Assembly: GCA_963693085.1 (NCBI GenBank)
Contig: OY856413.1
Coordinates: 466,929,879 to 466,993,878, forward strand
From: Alisma plantago-aquatica
Lineage: Eukaryota; Streptophyta; Magnoliopsida; Alismatales; Alismataceae
DNA: 64,000 bases
Reading direction: 5' to 3'
Shown here: positions 35,481 to 50,064 of the stretch, piece after piece
Position numbering within the stretch: position 1 is the stretch's first letter
Layout: every line of letters starts with the position of its first letter
The notes under the pieces: generated by a model
What the model saw: only the letters and a program-made list of their open reading frames with translations
Databases searched by the model: none
What the model was told of the DNA's origin: nothing
Program-made: the position numbers and the translations under genes

Positions 35481-37512
35481 TTTAGAAAGTAAATCTTCCC
35501 CTCCCTTCTTCCCTTCATTTCCTCTGCCTCCCCCTTCATTCACATCGTACAAAACATAGTGTTAGTATACTGCTAGAAACCATTAGTTGTCTTGAGAACT
35601 CTGTTTTTCATACATGCTTGCGATAAACCTACAGTTATATCAACTAAGATAGAAAATGCTAGCACATATACTGGTATGGTTCGACATCCACCTGAAGAAG
35701 GAGCCACAAAAAGGTGGTCCAATACATGTGAAGGTGAAAAAAAGTTTACAATAAGATGAAGTAGGTGAGAGTCTAATATATAAGGGGTGGGATCCCCATA
35801 GAAGACTAAAAAAACACAATTAAGAGATAAAATGATTTTTGAGGGACCTGCTGCAAAACAGGGCGGTCTTTCTTTAAAAAGACCCACAATAGGATATGAG
35901 AACCAACATGGTCAGAACCATTAGGCAACATTAACATTTGCCAATGACGGCACAAAAATTGCTAAAGATGGGCAAACACAAATAGACTACTTTTTATGAG
36001 TTAGACACCAAGTGGGTTACCACACTATTAACCTTTACAATTTTCTTTATTAGATGTGATACTTTTCCTATTCCTCCACAACATCAATTGTATCATGGTG
36101 ATTAGTTGACCGTGAGGAAAAAATGTCTATTTAATATTTTTTGAAAGCTATACACTACCAAAAAGAAAAATGGGCCAACACATCATTACTGTAGAGGGTC
36201 TATGGAAATAGAAAAAAACTTATGTTTATACATAGGCTTACAACAACATAGTGGCATACCCTCATGAAAATGTCATTGCTAAACTTTAGGAAACACATTA
36301 TTTCATTTGTTGCTGAAATTACGTTGTTGTAACAACATTCACATTTTCTTATTGGTATTATGTCCTTAATGACATACTTTGTAATTGATTTTATTATTAA
36401 TAAAGATGGTTCCACTTCTTATGTTTGCTTCAATAACAATGTCCTAGGAATGAGTGAATCAATGACATGCGATTTTTGATTGAGGACTTGAACATGAGAT
36501 CGTGTGTGTGTGAAGAGTATCCACTCTTGTCTAGGTTTCTAGTTAGATATTATTATAGAAAAATGGACAACAATGGTACATTAAGACTATTATGTGTCTT
36601 GAATGATGACTGCATCTAGCTAGTCATGATATTAGATATCAAGTCTAACACATAGGTATTTGTTATGAATAAGTGTGTTGAATAGAGCCAACTTTATTAT
36701 AATATATGGATGCCATAAATGACTGCCAGAATCACATATCATGTGAAAGTGGTGATTTTAGTCCTTAGACCTGAAGTCACTACAATGGTCCCATGTTGTT
36801 CGATGTACTTTAACACTACTCAACGTGACTTTGAATAATGGTTTTCATATAGAAAGTGCTTGGATGCACTATGAGAGATATGTATTATTATGAGAAATGT
36901 AGATGGAATTTGTCCCTCCCATATGAGTCGAACTGTTTGACACATGAACATGCTCATGCGAGTCAACATATGATGTTAAGCTCATATTTATTTTAAATAG
37001 TGTAGTCTAGATCAAGGAACAAAGATTGAACATTGAGAGGATGACATTTCCATGCCTTGCATTCAATCTGAATATCGAAGACAAGGACTATACAATCAAA
37101 TAACATGGTCATGATGGTAGCTTGAAGTTATGATTCTAGGTTAAAGTTGTTCATCAAATTCTTCAGTTACTTAGATGGTAATGAAGTCTTGCTAGATATC
37201 AAGCATTATCTATAAACCAAAACAACATTACATATATAACTACCAACTTAATTTGGAGCCTATACGGTCATGCATATATGATGCATAGGGAAGAGGAGTA
37301 TTAGAATGGACTATGTTAGTCGAACGACCAGCTATTTCTAAGTGGGCTACTAAAGGTGGCCACAACCTTTTCATTCCTCAAGATTTATTAGAAATCCTGC
37401 TTCCCTATCTTTCCTACAAATAGAAACATGAAAGATAGAATTTTGGATTGAAATTTTGTGAGACCTATGGACTAGACATCATTAATCATAAGGAGAGAGA
37501 GAATAGATTGTA

Positions 37513-40500
37513 AGTAACAACATCAAAATTCTTAATTTTTGAATTAATTCAAGAAAACAATAAGAGAATCAAACTAGATGAATAAAGGAAACAATAAGAC
37601 AACTATTGATGAATATTATAATTAAATAAAGAGTGTTTGAGATATTCTAAATTTTATGAAATTGTTTTGCCATGTGGTCTTCGTGTGCAAATTTTTCAAA
37701 TTCAAGAATCTTGTGATTTTACTTAATATCAAGAAAGATTTGTTGTATAATATCAATAGAAAAGACCAAAGGTTCAATAACTTTCCAATATAGTAAATTA
37801 ACTGAAAAATTTATTAATGAACTCCTTGTACATAAAGTTTAAAGTAACCAACCATCCTCGTTGGACTTAATCTTTGAACCAACATGAGATCATTGTTAAG
37901 CAGAGATAAATCCAAGATCTAAAAGGAAAATATGTTTAAATATGGACTTAGTAAATACATTATGAGATTCCTTAAAATATTAGAAAATGACATTAAGAGG
38001 TTTCTTTTTTCAGTGAAACTTTTTTGAATCTGAGTTTTGATGGTAAGAAAGAAGTGTTTAAATTTTGTACCAATCAGAGTTAAGGAGTTATTGATTTTCT
38101 AAAAATCCATAAAATTAAGGTATTGTTATTTGGATAATACTCCTTGTTAACTTATATGACAAGTGAAGGATATGTAACAATCTTGGTATGACCCAACCTA
38201 GATATGTAACAATCTTGGTACGACCCAACTTGGATATGTAACAATCTTGGTATGACCCAACCTTTTATACAAGAGAGATCATAATTAAATAAAGAGAAAT
38301 ACAAAATATGGAAGGATATTATAACTTTTTGTGACTTGAATAATTCATTTGAGAAAGTTCTTGAAGAATATGCTTTGGCTATATGTTTTCTACAATTGCA
38401 AACATATGAAATGATTTCTCTTTTGCCTCAAACGTACCCACTCAGACAAGACCTGGCAAAAACCATGATTTCTTAGTAATGAAGTAATGTTTACAAAATC
38501 TCATTGGCTCTTGATGTTGTGTCTTACAAAATGGAAAGTCTATGAAAATAATTGGCTAGTCGAATGCTAATGTATTAATTGTTCAAAAAAAGACTATCCG
38601 TGACATGGTCAAATGAATATAATCTTGAGATATTAATTTTACATTTGTTATTCTTTCAAACTTGTATTTTACAATATGGTATGGTAACATTAAATAATTG
38701 AATGCGAAGGTAATTATTTATTGCTTATAAGGAAAGGAAGGAGGAATATATTTATTTCATTTCTTTTCTTGTTCCTTGCTATCACATACAATTATGTAAT
38801 CAAACCAAGACAAATGATCTAAAATCCTGGTGCTATATAATCAGTGGTCTGCTAAAGAGATCAATCACCCCCGATCCCTTTCTTCTTTTCTTTACACATT
38901 ACAGTATGACGTAGATGCTTACTCAAGACCTTACATAAATATATAAAAGAATACTTGGCCATAAATCACAATACCAATAGTAGAAACATAAAACACAGAA
39001 AAGGCCACCATAGAGGTATTATCCCAGTAAGAAACATAAACACAAGCGTGTAAGAGAGAGATGTGAGGCTAATCATTGATGGATGGTTTTCCCTCTTACC
39101 TATTAATCCTTCTTCTAACAATGATCATTAGAGGATGTTGAGACTGTGAAATCTGGTCTAGGTGCTAGAACAGGTGAGCTGAGGGCTTAAGCCCCTCCCA
39201 AGATGTCGATAAGCACCAATGACCCTCCAGGATGGGGCGGTGGAAAGGGTGCCGAGGTCAACACTGCCCTTTTTGAGGCTTCTGACCCCCTTCTATACAG
39301 TGTAAAATGTCATCGGTCCAACAATGGTGGAACTCTATTCATCCACAAGAATAGAGTATAGGTGTGTGATCTCTTTCACATAGGGGAGCTAATCAAAGTT
39401 GCAGGGGTGTCCACTTAGAAACTCAAGTGGGCATGGGAACATGATCAATCCCAATGATTATGACGCTAGGTCGATGCTTGTCCTAGCCAAGCCAGCAGCC
39501 AAGGGGATGTGAGGTCAACCTACATGTTGTGATGACCATCCAACAATCCACAAAATTTGGATCAAGGTAAAATCTTATTTAATGCATAACAATTGCTAGG
39601 AACATCTGACTCATGCAAAACTAAAATTGAAATTGATCAGGAAAAAAAGAAGAATCTAATAATTCTAATTTTAATCCCTAATTCTTATCCTTGTACTAAA
39701 GTAGGTCAATTTATCAGTTTAACGAGATGGATACAAGTGAATAATGGATTCAATACAATAATATGTTGAGCATGTTAATCATGATTAACTTGTGGTATAA
39801 TCTATTACTAGTGAATAATAATGTAAACTTAAAATCTTGTAGCATAAAAATGATAGAAATATCTCTGGTAGGGTTTTGAAAGTCATTAAATCATAAAAAT
39901 GATAATTAGGGAGTCAAGACCAAACAATAGATTTAATCCTATTTGTATCACATATGTATGGTGACATTAGGGTTGTACATGCATGTAGACTAAATGATTG
40001 ATTGACTAATCAAATCTACCTTGCTTGTTTGTATATATGTATACTTGAAGTATTCTATATGATTCTATAATGAGATATGTAGTTATATTATGAATAATTT
40101 CATTATTGACTACTGATGTTTGCTGAGTATTTATCAATGTTTGCTGAAATAAATGATTGAATGTTTGTTTAACTCCTATTCAACTATAATGGCACTATGA
40201 GATCACATATGAAATTAGAATATTCTAAACCCTAGGTTACACTGACCAAAGGGTAATGCACATGGGTCCAATGATGGATAATGATTGCACCCGAGATGGT
40301 AGACCAAGCATGGGTTAGAATATGTAATGAAAATGACAATTCTTATTTGCAAGTATTTGTTTATGCATTATATGCTGTTATCTTATTTTCATATAGTTTG
40401 GTTCCACCGCATACACAATATAGAAATATACTGGTCCACATATTTGATAGTCGGTGTTTTAGGTAACTTCCACATATAAAGTCATGAATACATGGTTAAT

Positions 40501-40777
40501 CAATGGAAGACATCAAAGCTAAGTCAACGAGGATTACTGAGATACTTCATCTCATATGTAATAGTTTCACATGTATAAGTTAGTTTTCTTTTAAGAAATC
40601 CATGTCACTCCTTAGATGAGTCTCAATATACATCTTCTAAACAACATTTGTTCATTTAATGAAAATTATTTATTGTTACTTATTATGTGCTAAATCTGGA
40701 TCATGAAATTTAAGTAATGAATCTCAACTTTAAGTCCTTTCTTAATTTAGGGGCACTCAAAAGTGAGGGTAGTTACA
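37513..40777 (+). repeat. 5' LTR of the outer element (3.27 kb)
   Basis: It aligns with 51545-54727 throughout, for example the shared block TTGTTTTGCCATGTGGTCTT (37660 and 51680). The expected TG start reads AG here (AGTAACAAC against TGTAACAAC). It ends GTTACA before the primer site. It carries a 32-bp triplication absent from the other LTR. Confidence 0.88.
38169..38264 (+). repeat. 32-bp tandem triplication inside one LTR
   Basis: Three copies start at 38169, 38201 and 38233 (GATATGTAACAATCTTGGTA followed by CGACCCAAC or a variant). The partner LTR has a single copy at 52188-52219, so the expansion probably happened after insertion. Confidence 0.9.
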
Positions 40778-40779
40778 TT

Positions 40780-40791
40780 TGGTATTAGAGC
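40780..40791 (+). other. Primer binding site of the outer element
   Basis: TGGTATTAGAGC follows the 5' LTR after two bases and is the same tRNA-Met variant seen at 1431-1442. Confidence 0.85.
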
Positions 40792-41724
40792 CCAAAATTT
40801 TCAAATAATATTTACTAGTTGATTATTTCAAATAATCCATAGAAAAATAAGGAAAATTGTTAGTGAATAACCTAGGATTAATGGTGTCTAGAAAGGATCA
40901 CGACTTTGGGGGCTGGAAATATTTTACTCCACACCATTAAGTTGGTATATGTGGAATCCCTTAGAAAATGGGATACCTACCTAACAAGAACCAAGGGTTA
41001 ACCTAAAATAATATTTCTTTGAGGTTTCTCATCTCTAATTTCCTCATCTCCTCATCTCTTTGCATAATAAATCCTAAGATGCACTTCCATCCTCATCTCA
41101 AGTTTGGGTTTTGAGAAGAAGTAGGATAAAGGCATCCTCAGCCAAATAATGTACATTTAATGTTGAAATACTAATGAAATTAGAAGAAAAATGTTCTATG
41201 GATTTTCCTTGCAAGGGCAAACTCTAGATGGATCTAGGGTTGGTTTAGGAAAACCCTAAGTGGGTAAAGGGATATCTAAAAACTAAGATGTAAGGTGTAG
41301 CCCCTAACTCTAACCCTAAACCCTAATCCTGAGTAATGGGGATAGAGTGGGTAAAATGGTAACCCTACCCATATAAACCCTTAGTTAGGAAAAATAGAAA
41401 GAGAAAAATAAAAATGGGTTGAGTGATTCAGTCTCAGTACCACAAATTGGATACCCTAGTTTTCCCATGCATGTAAAGGGGTTTTGAATTTATATAAGAA
41501 ACATAGGTAACCATTGGTTACATAAGAATGAAAATAGAACCCTCAACACACTTTTAGGGGTGGTGTCCTGACCTCGGGTCGGTCAACCCAAAAATGAGAA
41601 AATAACCTATCGAGGAGGCATAACCCTAAACAAGTGGGGTTACGTTGTAGATAGAAAGTCTAACCTTCTCCTATGAGTCAAGAAGGCACCCTAGGTTAGG
41701 GCCTTCCCTTGAAGGGTGAGTTAA
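40792..41724 (+). mobile_element. Outer element, left part of non-coding interior
   Basis: No open frame of note. A short telomere-like run (CCCTAAACCCTAA, about 41315-41330) occurs, common in plant LTR elements. The interior breaks at 41725, where the nested element starts. Confidence 0.6.
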
Positions 41725-44700
41725 TGTGATGACCCTAATTTTGAGATTTAGATTCCCAATATAGTATTATAGGGACATAAATGTTCTACACATAGTTGAT
41801 CCTAAATTTAGGATATCTTTATTCAATTACAAACTCTTTTCACAAAAAAAAGTGTAAGAAGAGATGTGATGTGTTATCTAATACCTCATTAAGATTTATT
41901 ATGAGAAATAAATTTGTTAATCAATTGGAATAGTTATGAGTCTAAACATTCATTTACTGATACATATAAACTTGAATGGTAGCATAAAAACCCCATGATT
42001 TATCATGAACATTCTAAGTTGATTGAGGTCATATGATTTCAAGTGAAAATCAAATGAAGATCATATATGGCCATATTAGCCATTGATATGATGTTATTTG
42101 GAGAAATTATTTATCAAGATAAACATTTGAATTTATGCCTCAATCTTGGGGAAAGTTTCATTAAGTCACAATGAATGTACTAATCAATTTTCCACCTAAA
42201 AGTTATGCATGTTTTAAGATTATGAAATATTTGATTAATTGAGATTGAGAACCATAGTTAGAGAGTTATATGTATGTGTCACTCAAGACTTCTCCCCATC
42301 ATCACCAAGTTCTGAAAATTGAGGAGAAGGAGGATGTTTATCTGCATTTTGTGGAAGGAGTCCTAGAGATGACTATGGGAGTGTTGGCTGGATCAATTCA
42401 ATGCTCTATGTTTTAGGATCAAATAACCCCTCATGATGAGTGTATGGCCACTAAAGTGAAGAGATTAATATCCCTCATTTCTCCACCTCCCCATTGAAGA
42501 ATGCATGGTGTGAGAAGGAGTTAAGGGTGGATGGTTAGAATATCCATGGAGTTGTAGAAAATTTACCTAATACCTATCTGAATCAATGAAGCCACCAACA
42601 ACCTAGAACCATGGAACCCCTCTACCCTAGAGAACCTAGTTCCTAGGAGGGAGAATAAGGTAGGCTCAAGTAGAAGTCTATCTCCACTCCCATTCATCTT
42701 GGGGTGCATCTTGATCGAGGTTCAACACATTGTTATGATTCCTAGAGTCTTTTCTGTGCGAGAAGAAGAGGCACCGAGCTCTCTCTCCCCTTTTTAATCC
42801 CATTAGGAAAGTGCCAAGTCTTGATGATATCCAGATCCTCTTTGTCACTGGAGGCTTGGCACATCTAGTGATCTGAGGGAACTTAGCAGGACCTATAGAA
42901 GATGGAACCTTCCTCTCATTTAGTCTGGATCTTTTATTCCCTTTATACACTTCTGACTCCTCTGAGACCCCACCGGCGATGCACTATCGAGCTCCTCCAC
43001 CACCACAACAACAATGGCTTGTGTGGGGAACCTAGTCATGGAGGATGACCGTAGCATCCCCAAAATGATTTCGAGTCACATGGATCATGTGCTCATTCAT
43101 GAGAAGATGCAGCGGCTACTTGAATCCTTGTTGGAGAGTTTTCTTGCAGTGGAATATGGCTGTAGACCAATAGTATCGAGTGAAAAGATCACATGATCGA
43201 TCGACTGATCACAAGGAGAATCCCGATGAAGAAGAGAAGTAGGGAGCAGAACAGTCTAGGATCTAGTTTAGAAAACCAAACCGACCGACTTGAATGTAGA
43301 TCTCCTTAGAGCGTGACCATAGGAAGTGGGTCGGACGACGTGGTCCAATCTAAGACTTCCACCTCAAGAAGTGGGAGCCTCTACTCAAGGTAATTCCTTT
43401 TAATATCAAAATATACCAGATTATAGAAAATGATTAAAAATAGCTCCTTGTCCTATAAATGCTCAAAAAATACCTTGAAACATAGAAAAGCATCACCTTT
43501 ATTACTGGACCCCTAGATTAGGCATTTGAAACACAATGAATGATGGTTTATGATGTAGATGATAATGCTCCACTTCAGGGCCCACTTAAATGGTATAATT
43601 ATTATATTAAGGATATTAAATATGATAAAAATAATTTTGAACGCTAATATCATGCACCAATCAAATATAAACTCTGATCAATTTATTATGTTCAGTTATT
43701 AGGTCTTCCCCATTAATGTCGAAGTAAATGTTGTTAGTCTCATATTAATTCTAGAAAAATGATAAAGCATCATAAAATTATAAAAGTTGAACTAGAGCCT
43801 TATTATGACATACATATCAATAGATATTTTTTAGAGACCAGACTAATACCATATGAAACCTAGGCTTGGTTAAACCCTAATATTGGACCTAACCAAGAAT
43901 CATGTTATCCTTTTATTAATGATGGTTAATTGTTATTAGTCAGGTAATGACCAATGATGTAGATGGTCCATGATGTATTAGGAATCTTTATACTTAGATA
44001 TGTGGGATTTATTTAATTATATGACTATGGTTTTCTTATTTGAATCATGATATCTATGTATGCTCTTTATTTGAAAATATTAGATGCAGTTTTACTATCA
44101 ATACTCAATATTTTGTCACTTGAAAACATAAATTATTAGTAGATGTTTTGTAGTTATTGAGGTGTTCATTATCCCCCTTATAAGGGAATGGATTAATGTT
44201 GACTAGTATAACTCACTAGAGCATATGGTTTATAAGGAGCTCTCTGGAGTACTTGGTACATGGGGTAGGTCCCAACACATATGTTTTTGTACTAGTCCAC
44301 CTAGGTAATGCAACTCATCTAGGAAAATGATTAAAACCAATGTTTTGGCTCTCTAAAGAATTATTTTGTATGATCTTTCTTTCGTTTTACAAATCTTTTC
44401 AAAGTTATGAAAATCATAAATATGTATCTTTTCTCCCATGTACACAACACCTTATATGTTGATTCACTGTTTCATGTATGTTTCAGGTGCAGAGCTAGCA
44501 TGGGAAAAAAGATGAGAAGAGAGTAGTTGTACAAGTTGTACCTATTGTATAAGATCCTAGCATGTGTGTTCAATCTTATGTAAAATATGCTTTCAATATG
44601 TAATTGTAAGTCATGTTGTAATAATTCATTTTGTAATATATACATCTCATATGTTGACATTGTTATGGTGTATGCTCATAGTTGAATCTTTGTGTATGCA

Positions 44701-44803
44701 CATATTGCTTTCGCAACACACTCTAATATGATTGTCTACATTTTCAAATTTTGTCTTCTTGACCCCACATGGTTTTTTGAAGGTGGAATCTGGGGACGTT
44801 ATA
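41725..44803 (+). repeat. 5' LTR of the nested element (3.08 kb)
   Basis: It aligns with 46795-49866. A denser middle part (about 42300-43400) includes open frames on both strands that recur in the partner LTR, for example the one with HMDHVLIHEKMQRLLES at 43014-43196. Their presence in both copies reflects LTR duplication and is not evidence for a gene. Confidence 0.85.
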
Positions 44804-44805
44804 GT

Positions 44806-44817
44806 TGATATGAGAGC
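44806..44817 (+). other. Degenerate primer binding site of the nested element
   Basis: TGATATGAGAGC matches TGGTATCAGAGC at ten of twelve bases and sits two bases after the LTR end. Confidence 0.75.
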
Positions 44818-46794
44818 ATGAACAATAGCTACACCTAACAATTGCTCACCATGAAAAATAAAAACTAATTTCAACCTTTCACTTGAAACCCTAAACTTAG
44901 TATGTTGTTCTATAGGAACTAGGTTTGACTTAGCATCTATGTTAGAACCTAGATGTTTGAGAACTAGGTCTAGACAAGTGTGTGAAACCCTTTTCATATA
45001 GAGATCATATGTATTGGGTTGCTACACTAGTCTACACATTCTTCTCATCATTTCAATAGGTGACATTAGACTATACTATCTACTATGTGTGGGACACTCA
45101 ATTTTGTTGATTTATTTTTGTTTTCCAATAGAGTCAAGCCTCAATAGTTTCTCTAACGTCTACTTTCTCAGAGAAAAACTATATAATATTTTATTATATA
45201 TATGTAAACATGAAAATGTGTCCCTCACACAGGAGAGTAGGAGGTGTTCATGCAACCTAATTGAAACCGAGTGACATCAGTCTTGAAGAGAGTACATCTA
45301 GATTAAATGTCTCAAGCCTTATCAAATTTGTGATAGTTATAGAAGATAATAGAATGATAAATTATATGAGCATGTATAGTCGTGGCTAAGTTTGATCTTT
45401 GATTATATAAGTTTCTTGTATATACCTAAGTTGTATATGAGGTTTGAATATGATTTTGAAAATATGAGTGAAGTTTTGATGATGGAAGTATTTAGGATTT
45501 ACTTACATAAGCTAATCTAAGTTAAGACAAGTTTGAATATGCATGAGCATCAAGCTCTTTTATGAAGGAGGATCCCTAGTGTTAGGATGAGATATGTGGT
45601 GAACTCTAGAGAGAGTGAGACCCACATGTAGAAGGTTAGAGGACCTAGCCTCGAATATATGAGAAATAATAAATATGTATAAAATGATATATCCCACACT
45701 AGATTACTCTTGAGTAAATGAGTTGAGTCCTTATGCATGATTCATATCTTTGATTTAAATCCTACATGTGAGAGTTGGGTAAGATAAAAATGTTATGGGT
45801 AGAAAAACTCATGATGCAAAATTCAATCATTTGACTGAGTTAGGTCCTTGCTTGAGTGATTTATGTTAGTGATTGTCATCATTAGTTGCAAGTGAGGTGA
45901 TACATGAAACTATAGTTTGGAGAGTAAAATTCCTTGTACATAAGATACTGATAAATTTTGTTTCCATCTCTTCTCTTTCTTAATATATATTACCAAAAAC
46001 CTCACTTGAGCTATATGGATGATATATATATGAGGGGTCACACATATAAGCTTGACCTATTCTATATTCCCTTCCTATACCATATAGGTAATATCCAAGT
46101 CTACGTCATGATAAGATTGACTCAGCATATTCACTTTCCCTTCATATCATACATGAAATTTATATGTTGAAATCATGAGCTTAAAATAAAGATATCCTTG
46201 GATCATAGATTACGTGATCAAGAATATAGTTCTTAACCTCAATCTTTTTGAATCTAAGATTCTACTTTGAGGATAAGTCACACATTAGGGTGAAACCTTA
46301 ATATTCAAGCATGTGAATCAACCCTTTCTCTAATAATAAAATCCTAGTATGATGTTGATCACAACCCACACTAATGATCCCAAGTGTGATAATTCTAGTA
46401 ATTCGTGACCTAAAATATTCATATCACCTTGCATAGATAGTGAGATGAAATATGAAACCTTGAGTAAATTCCTTATGAACTTTAAAAGCATGAACAAACC
46501 CTTATCCTTAAGGGACTATGGTGATGTAAACCTAAAAAATGATAATGACTATGTCATGACTAAGCTATTAAATGATGCTTCAATTTCCTTCCAAAAAAAA
46601 ATATGATGCTTCAATCTATATAAGGTGGGGTGGATACACCACAAATGCTAATATGACAACTTAGGGTATGTTCCAGACTATGATAGCACAAGAACTAGAA
46701 ATGATGGCCTAGAGACAACAAAAACAATGAAAAAAACTCCTTGATTTATTTTAGTTGTATTTTGAGGGAAAATTTCCATATAAGTTGGAGTGAA
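44818..46794 (+). mobile_element. Non-coding interior of the nested element
   Basis: About 2 kb without recognisable coding motifs. The first 170 bases include a block (about 44939-44980) shared with the leader of the minus-strand element at 9266-16347. The 3' end has TTTTGAGGGAAAATTTCC, close to the sequence before the outer element's 3' LTR. Confidence 0.7.
44947..44969 (+). other. Leader hairpin shared with the LARD-like element
   Basis: ACCTAG (44947-44952) and CTAGGT (44964-44969) form a 6-bp stem around an 11-nt loop, 129 nt after the primer site. The stem is identical to that at 13431-13453 and the loop length is the same, while the loop has changed and lost the palindrome. Confidence 0.5.
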
Positions 46795-49700
46795 TGTGAT
46801 GACCATGATTTTTGAGATTTAATACCCAATATAGTATTCAAGGGACACAAATGCTCCATAAATAGTTGATCCTAAATTTAGAAATTCTTTATTCAATTAT
46901 GGACTATTTTCACCAAAAAAGGTGTAAGAAGAGATGTGATATGTTATCTGATACCTCATTAAGATTTATTATGATGAATAAATTTGTTATTGAATTGGAA
47001 TATTTACAAGTCTAAACATTCATTTACTGATGCATATAAACTTGAATGGTTGTATAAAGATCCCTAGGATTTATCATGAACATTCTAAGTTGACCAAGGT
47101 CATTTGGTTTCAAGTGAATATCAAATGAAGATCATGTATGATCATATTATCCATGCATATGATGTTATTTGGAGAAATTATTTTTCAAGATAAACTTTGA
47201 ATTTATGCCTCAAACTTGGGGAAAGCTTTATTAAGTCATAATGAATGTATATCTAAAACTTGGAATATAATTGAATTTCCACTAAAAGTTATTCATCTTT
47301 TAAGATGATGAAATATTTCATTAATTTAGATTGAGAACCATAGTCATAAATTTATATGTGTACGTCACACAAGACTTCTCCCCACCATCACCAAGCTCAG
47401 TAAAAGTGAGGAGAAGGTGGATTTTTATATGTATTATGTGGAAGGAGTCCTAGTGAGGATTATGGGGGTGTTGGCTGGATCAATTCAAAGCTCTGTGCTT
47501 CCATGATCAAATGGCCCCTCACGAGGAGTGTGTGACTGCCAAAGTAAAGAGATTAATATCCCTAATTTCTCCACCTCCCATAGAAAAACACAGGGTGTGA
47601 GAAGAAGGATTCGAGGGTGGATGGTTATTATAGCCATGGATTTATAGAAAACTTACCTGATACCTATCTGAATCAATGAAGCCACGTACAACCTAGAATC
47701 ATGGCACTCCTCTTCCCTGATAATCCCAGTTCCAAGGAGGGATAAAAATGTAGGCTCAGGGAGAAGGCAATCTCCACACTCATTCATCTTGGAGTGCATC
47801 CTAAGGTTCAACACATTATTGTGATGCCTAGAGTCTATTTTGTGTGAGAAGAAGAGGCATCGAGCCCTCTCTCCCCTTTTCAATCCCACTATGGTGGTGC
47901 TAGGTCTCGATGATATCTAGACCCTCTTTGTCTAGAGGCTTGGCACAACCGGTGATTTGAGGGAACTTGGCAGGATTTGTAGAAGATTAAACCTTCCTCT
48001 CATTTGGTCTAGCTATTTTTTCCCTTTTTGCACTATCGACCTCCTCCAACATCCCACTGGCGATGCACTGTTGGGCTCCTCCACCATTGCACTAGTGATG
48101 ACTAGTGCGGGAAACCAGGTCACAGAGGATGACCGCAACATCCCCAAAATGATAGTGAGTCAGATGGACCATGTGGTCATCCATGAGAAGATGCAACAGC
48201 TACTTGAATCCTCTCCGAAGAGTTCACTTGCAGTGGCGTCCAACTGTAGAGCGATAGACTCGAGCGAGAATATCACATGATTGATTCACGATGAAGATGA
48301 GTAGAGATTGGAATGGTCTAGGATCTAGTTAAGAAAACCAAACCGGCTGACCTGAATGTAGATCTTCTCATAGCATGATTAAAGGAGGTGGGACGACCGA
48401 TGTGTTTTGATACAAGACTTCCACCTTAGGCAATGGGACCCGCTTCTCAAGGTAATTCCTTTTAAATTCTAAATAATATACCAAATTTTAGAAAAAGTAC
48501 TAAAAATAGCTCCCTTGGCCTATAAATGCCCGAGAAATACCCCAAGACTCAAAAAAACATCACCTTTATTAATGGACCTCTAGATCAAACTTTTGCAACA
48601 AAACTAATGATTCTTTATAGTGTAGATGATAATGCTCCACTTTAGGGCTCACTTAAATGGTATAATTAGTATATGAAGGATATTAAATATGAGAAAAATT
48701 GTTTTGAACTCACGTGGCAATCAAGTATAAACTCAGATCGGATTATTATGCCAAATTATTAAGTCTTTCCTCATCAATGTCGAATCACATGCTGTTAGTC
48801 TTATATTAATTCTAGAAAATTGATAAAGCATTAAAAAATTCTAAAATTTGAATTAGAGCCTTATTATGATATATAGATCAATAGAAACATTTAGAGACTA
48901 GACCAATTCCATATGAAACCTAGATTTGTTAAACCCTAATATTGGACAAAAATAACCAATAATAATGTTTTACTTCTATTAATGATGGTCAACCATTATT
49001 AATCAAGTAATGACTAGAGATGTAAATGGTCCAGGATGTATTAGGCATCTCTAAACTCAGGTACATGGGATTTATTTAATTATATGACTCTATTTTTGTT
49101 GGTTGAATCATGATAGTTTTGTATGCTTTTTATTTACAAATATTGGATGTAGTACTACTATCAATACTTGGTGCTTGTTCACTTGAAAAAATAAATTATT
49201 AGTAGATGTTTTGTAGTTATTAAGGTTTTCATTACCCCCTTATGATGGAAAGGTTTAATGTTGACTACTACACATCCCTAGAGCACATGGTGTACATGGA
49301 GTTCCCTAGAGTACTTGGTATATGAGGTAGGGACCAACATATTTGTTTTGGTACTAGTCCACCTTGGTAATGCAACTCATCTAGAAAACGGATTAAAATC
49401 AACATTTTTGCTCTTTAAAGAACTATTTTATATGATCTTTCTTTCTTTTTGCAAATATTTTCAAAGTTATGAAAACCATAAATATGTGTATCTTTCTGCC
49501 CATGAACACAACACCTTGTGTGTTGCTTTGTTGTTTCACGTATGTTTTAGGTGCAAAGCTAGCATGCGACAAAAGATGGGATGTGAATAGTTATACAGGT
49601 TGAACCTATTTTATAAGATCCTAGCACACATGTTTAATATTATTTAAAATATTCTTTCAATAGATAATTGTAAATAATGTTGTAATAATTCATTTCATAA

Positions 49701-49866
49701 TATATACATGTTAAATGTTGATATTGTTATGGTGTATGTTTATAGTTGAATGTTCATGTATGCACATATTGCTTCTTCAACACACTCTGATATGCGTCTA
49801 ACATTTTTAGATTTTGTCTTCTCATCCCCATGGGGTTTTGTGAAGGAAGAATACAAGGACATTACA
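46795..49866 (+). repeat. 3' LTR of the nested element (3.07 kb)
   Basis: It aligns with 41725-44803 from TGTGATGACC to the GGACATTACA end. No gene is supported inside. Confidence 0.85.
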
Positions 49867-50064
49867 ATTTACCAATCAAGTTTAATAATGGAGGTAACCT
49901 TAAATGTCAGCTAAAGTTTGAAGGATTAGGTATATGAAGCATGAAAGCACATGTATTGAATATAATTCTTTGATCCCAATTATGCCAATTCTGGGGGTTA
50001 GACGAAGGAGGTAATACTCCCAAAAACTTGAGGAAAAGTCATTGATAAGTGACTGACATCATGT

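Larger units (their letters stand above)
34310..37507. other. Spacer, mostly unrecognised repeat-like DNA
   Basis: AT-rich sequence with stops in all frames. It holds a 40-bp tandem repeat (34461-34570) and a fold-back sequence (35251-35480). I see no host gene, LTR pair or transposase here. Confidence 0.4.
41725..49866 (+). mobile_element. Nested non-coding LTR retrotransposon, plus strand
   Basis: The LTRs 41725-44803 and 46795-49866 align end to end; both start TGTGATGACC. A degenerate primer site follows the first LTR. The interior is about 2 kb with no coding motif, so it is LARD-like. In the first 86 or so aligned LTR positions about 13 differ by eye, so it is clearly older than the element at 9266-16347. 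The flanks gttaa and attta do not form a clean target duplication, so its edges may have decayed. Confidence 0.85.

Noticed and set aside
36153..36170. CACTACCAAAAAGAAAA, like a CACTA transposon end
   Set aside because: No matching inverted TAGTG end or 3-bp duplication was found, so it may be chance.
41309..41333. Telomere-like CCCTAAA run
   Set aside because: Only two to three imperfect units inside a retrotransposon interior, not a telomere or a clear interstitial array.
43014..43196. Open frame with a similar copy at 48097-48280, apparently a conserved protein
   Set aside because: The two copies are at matching places in the two LTRs of one element, so similarity comes from LTR duplication. 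No domain is recognised and the frames start and end differently.
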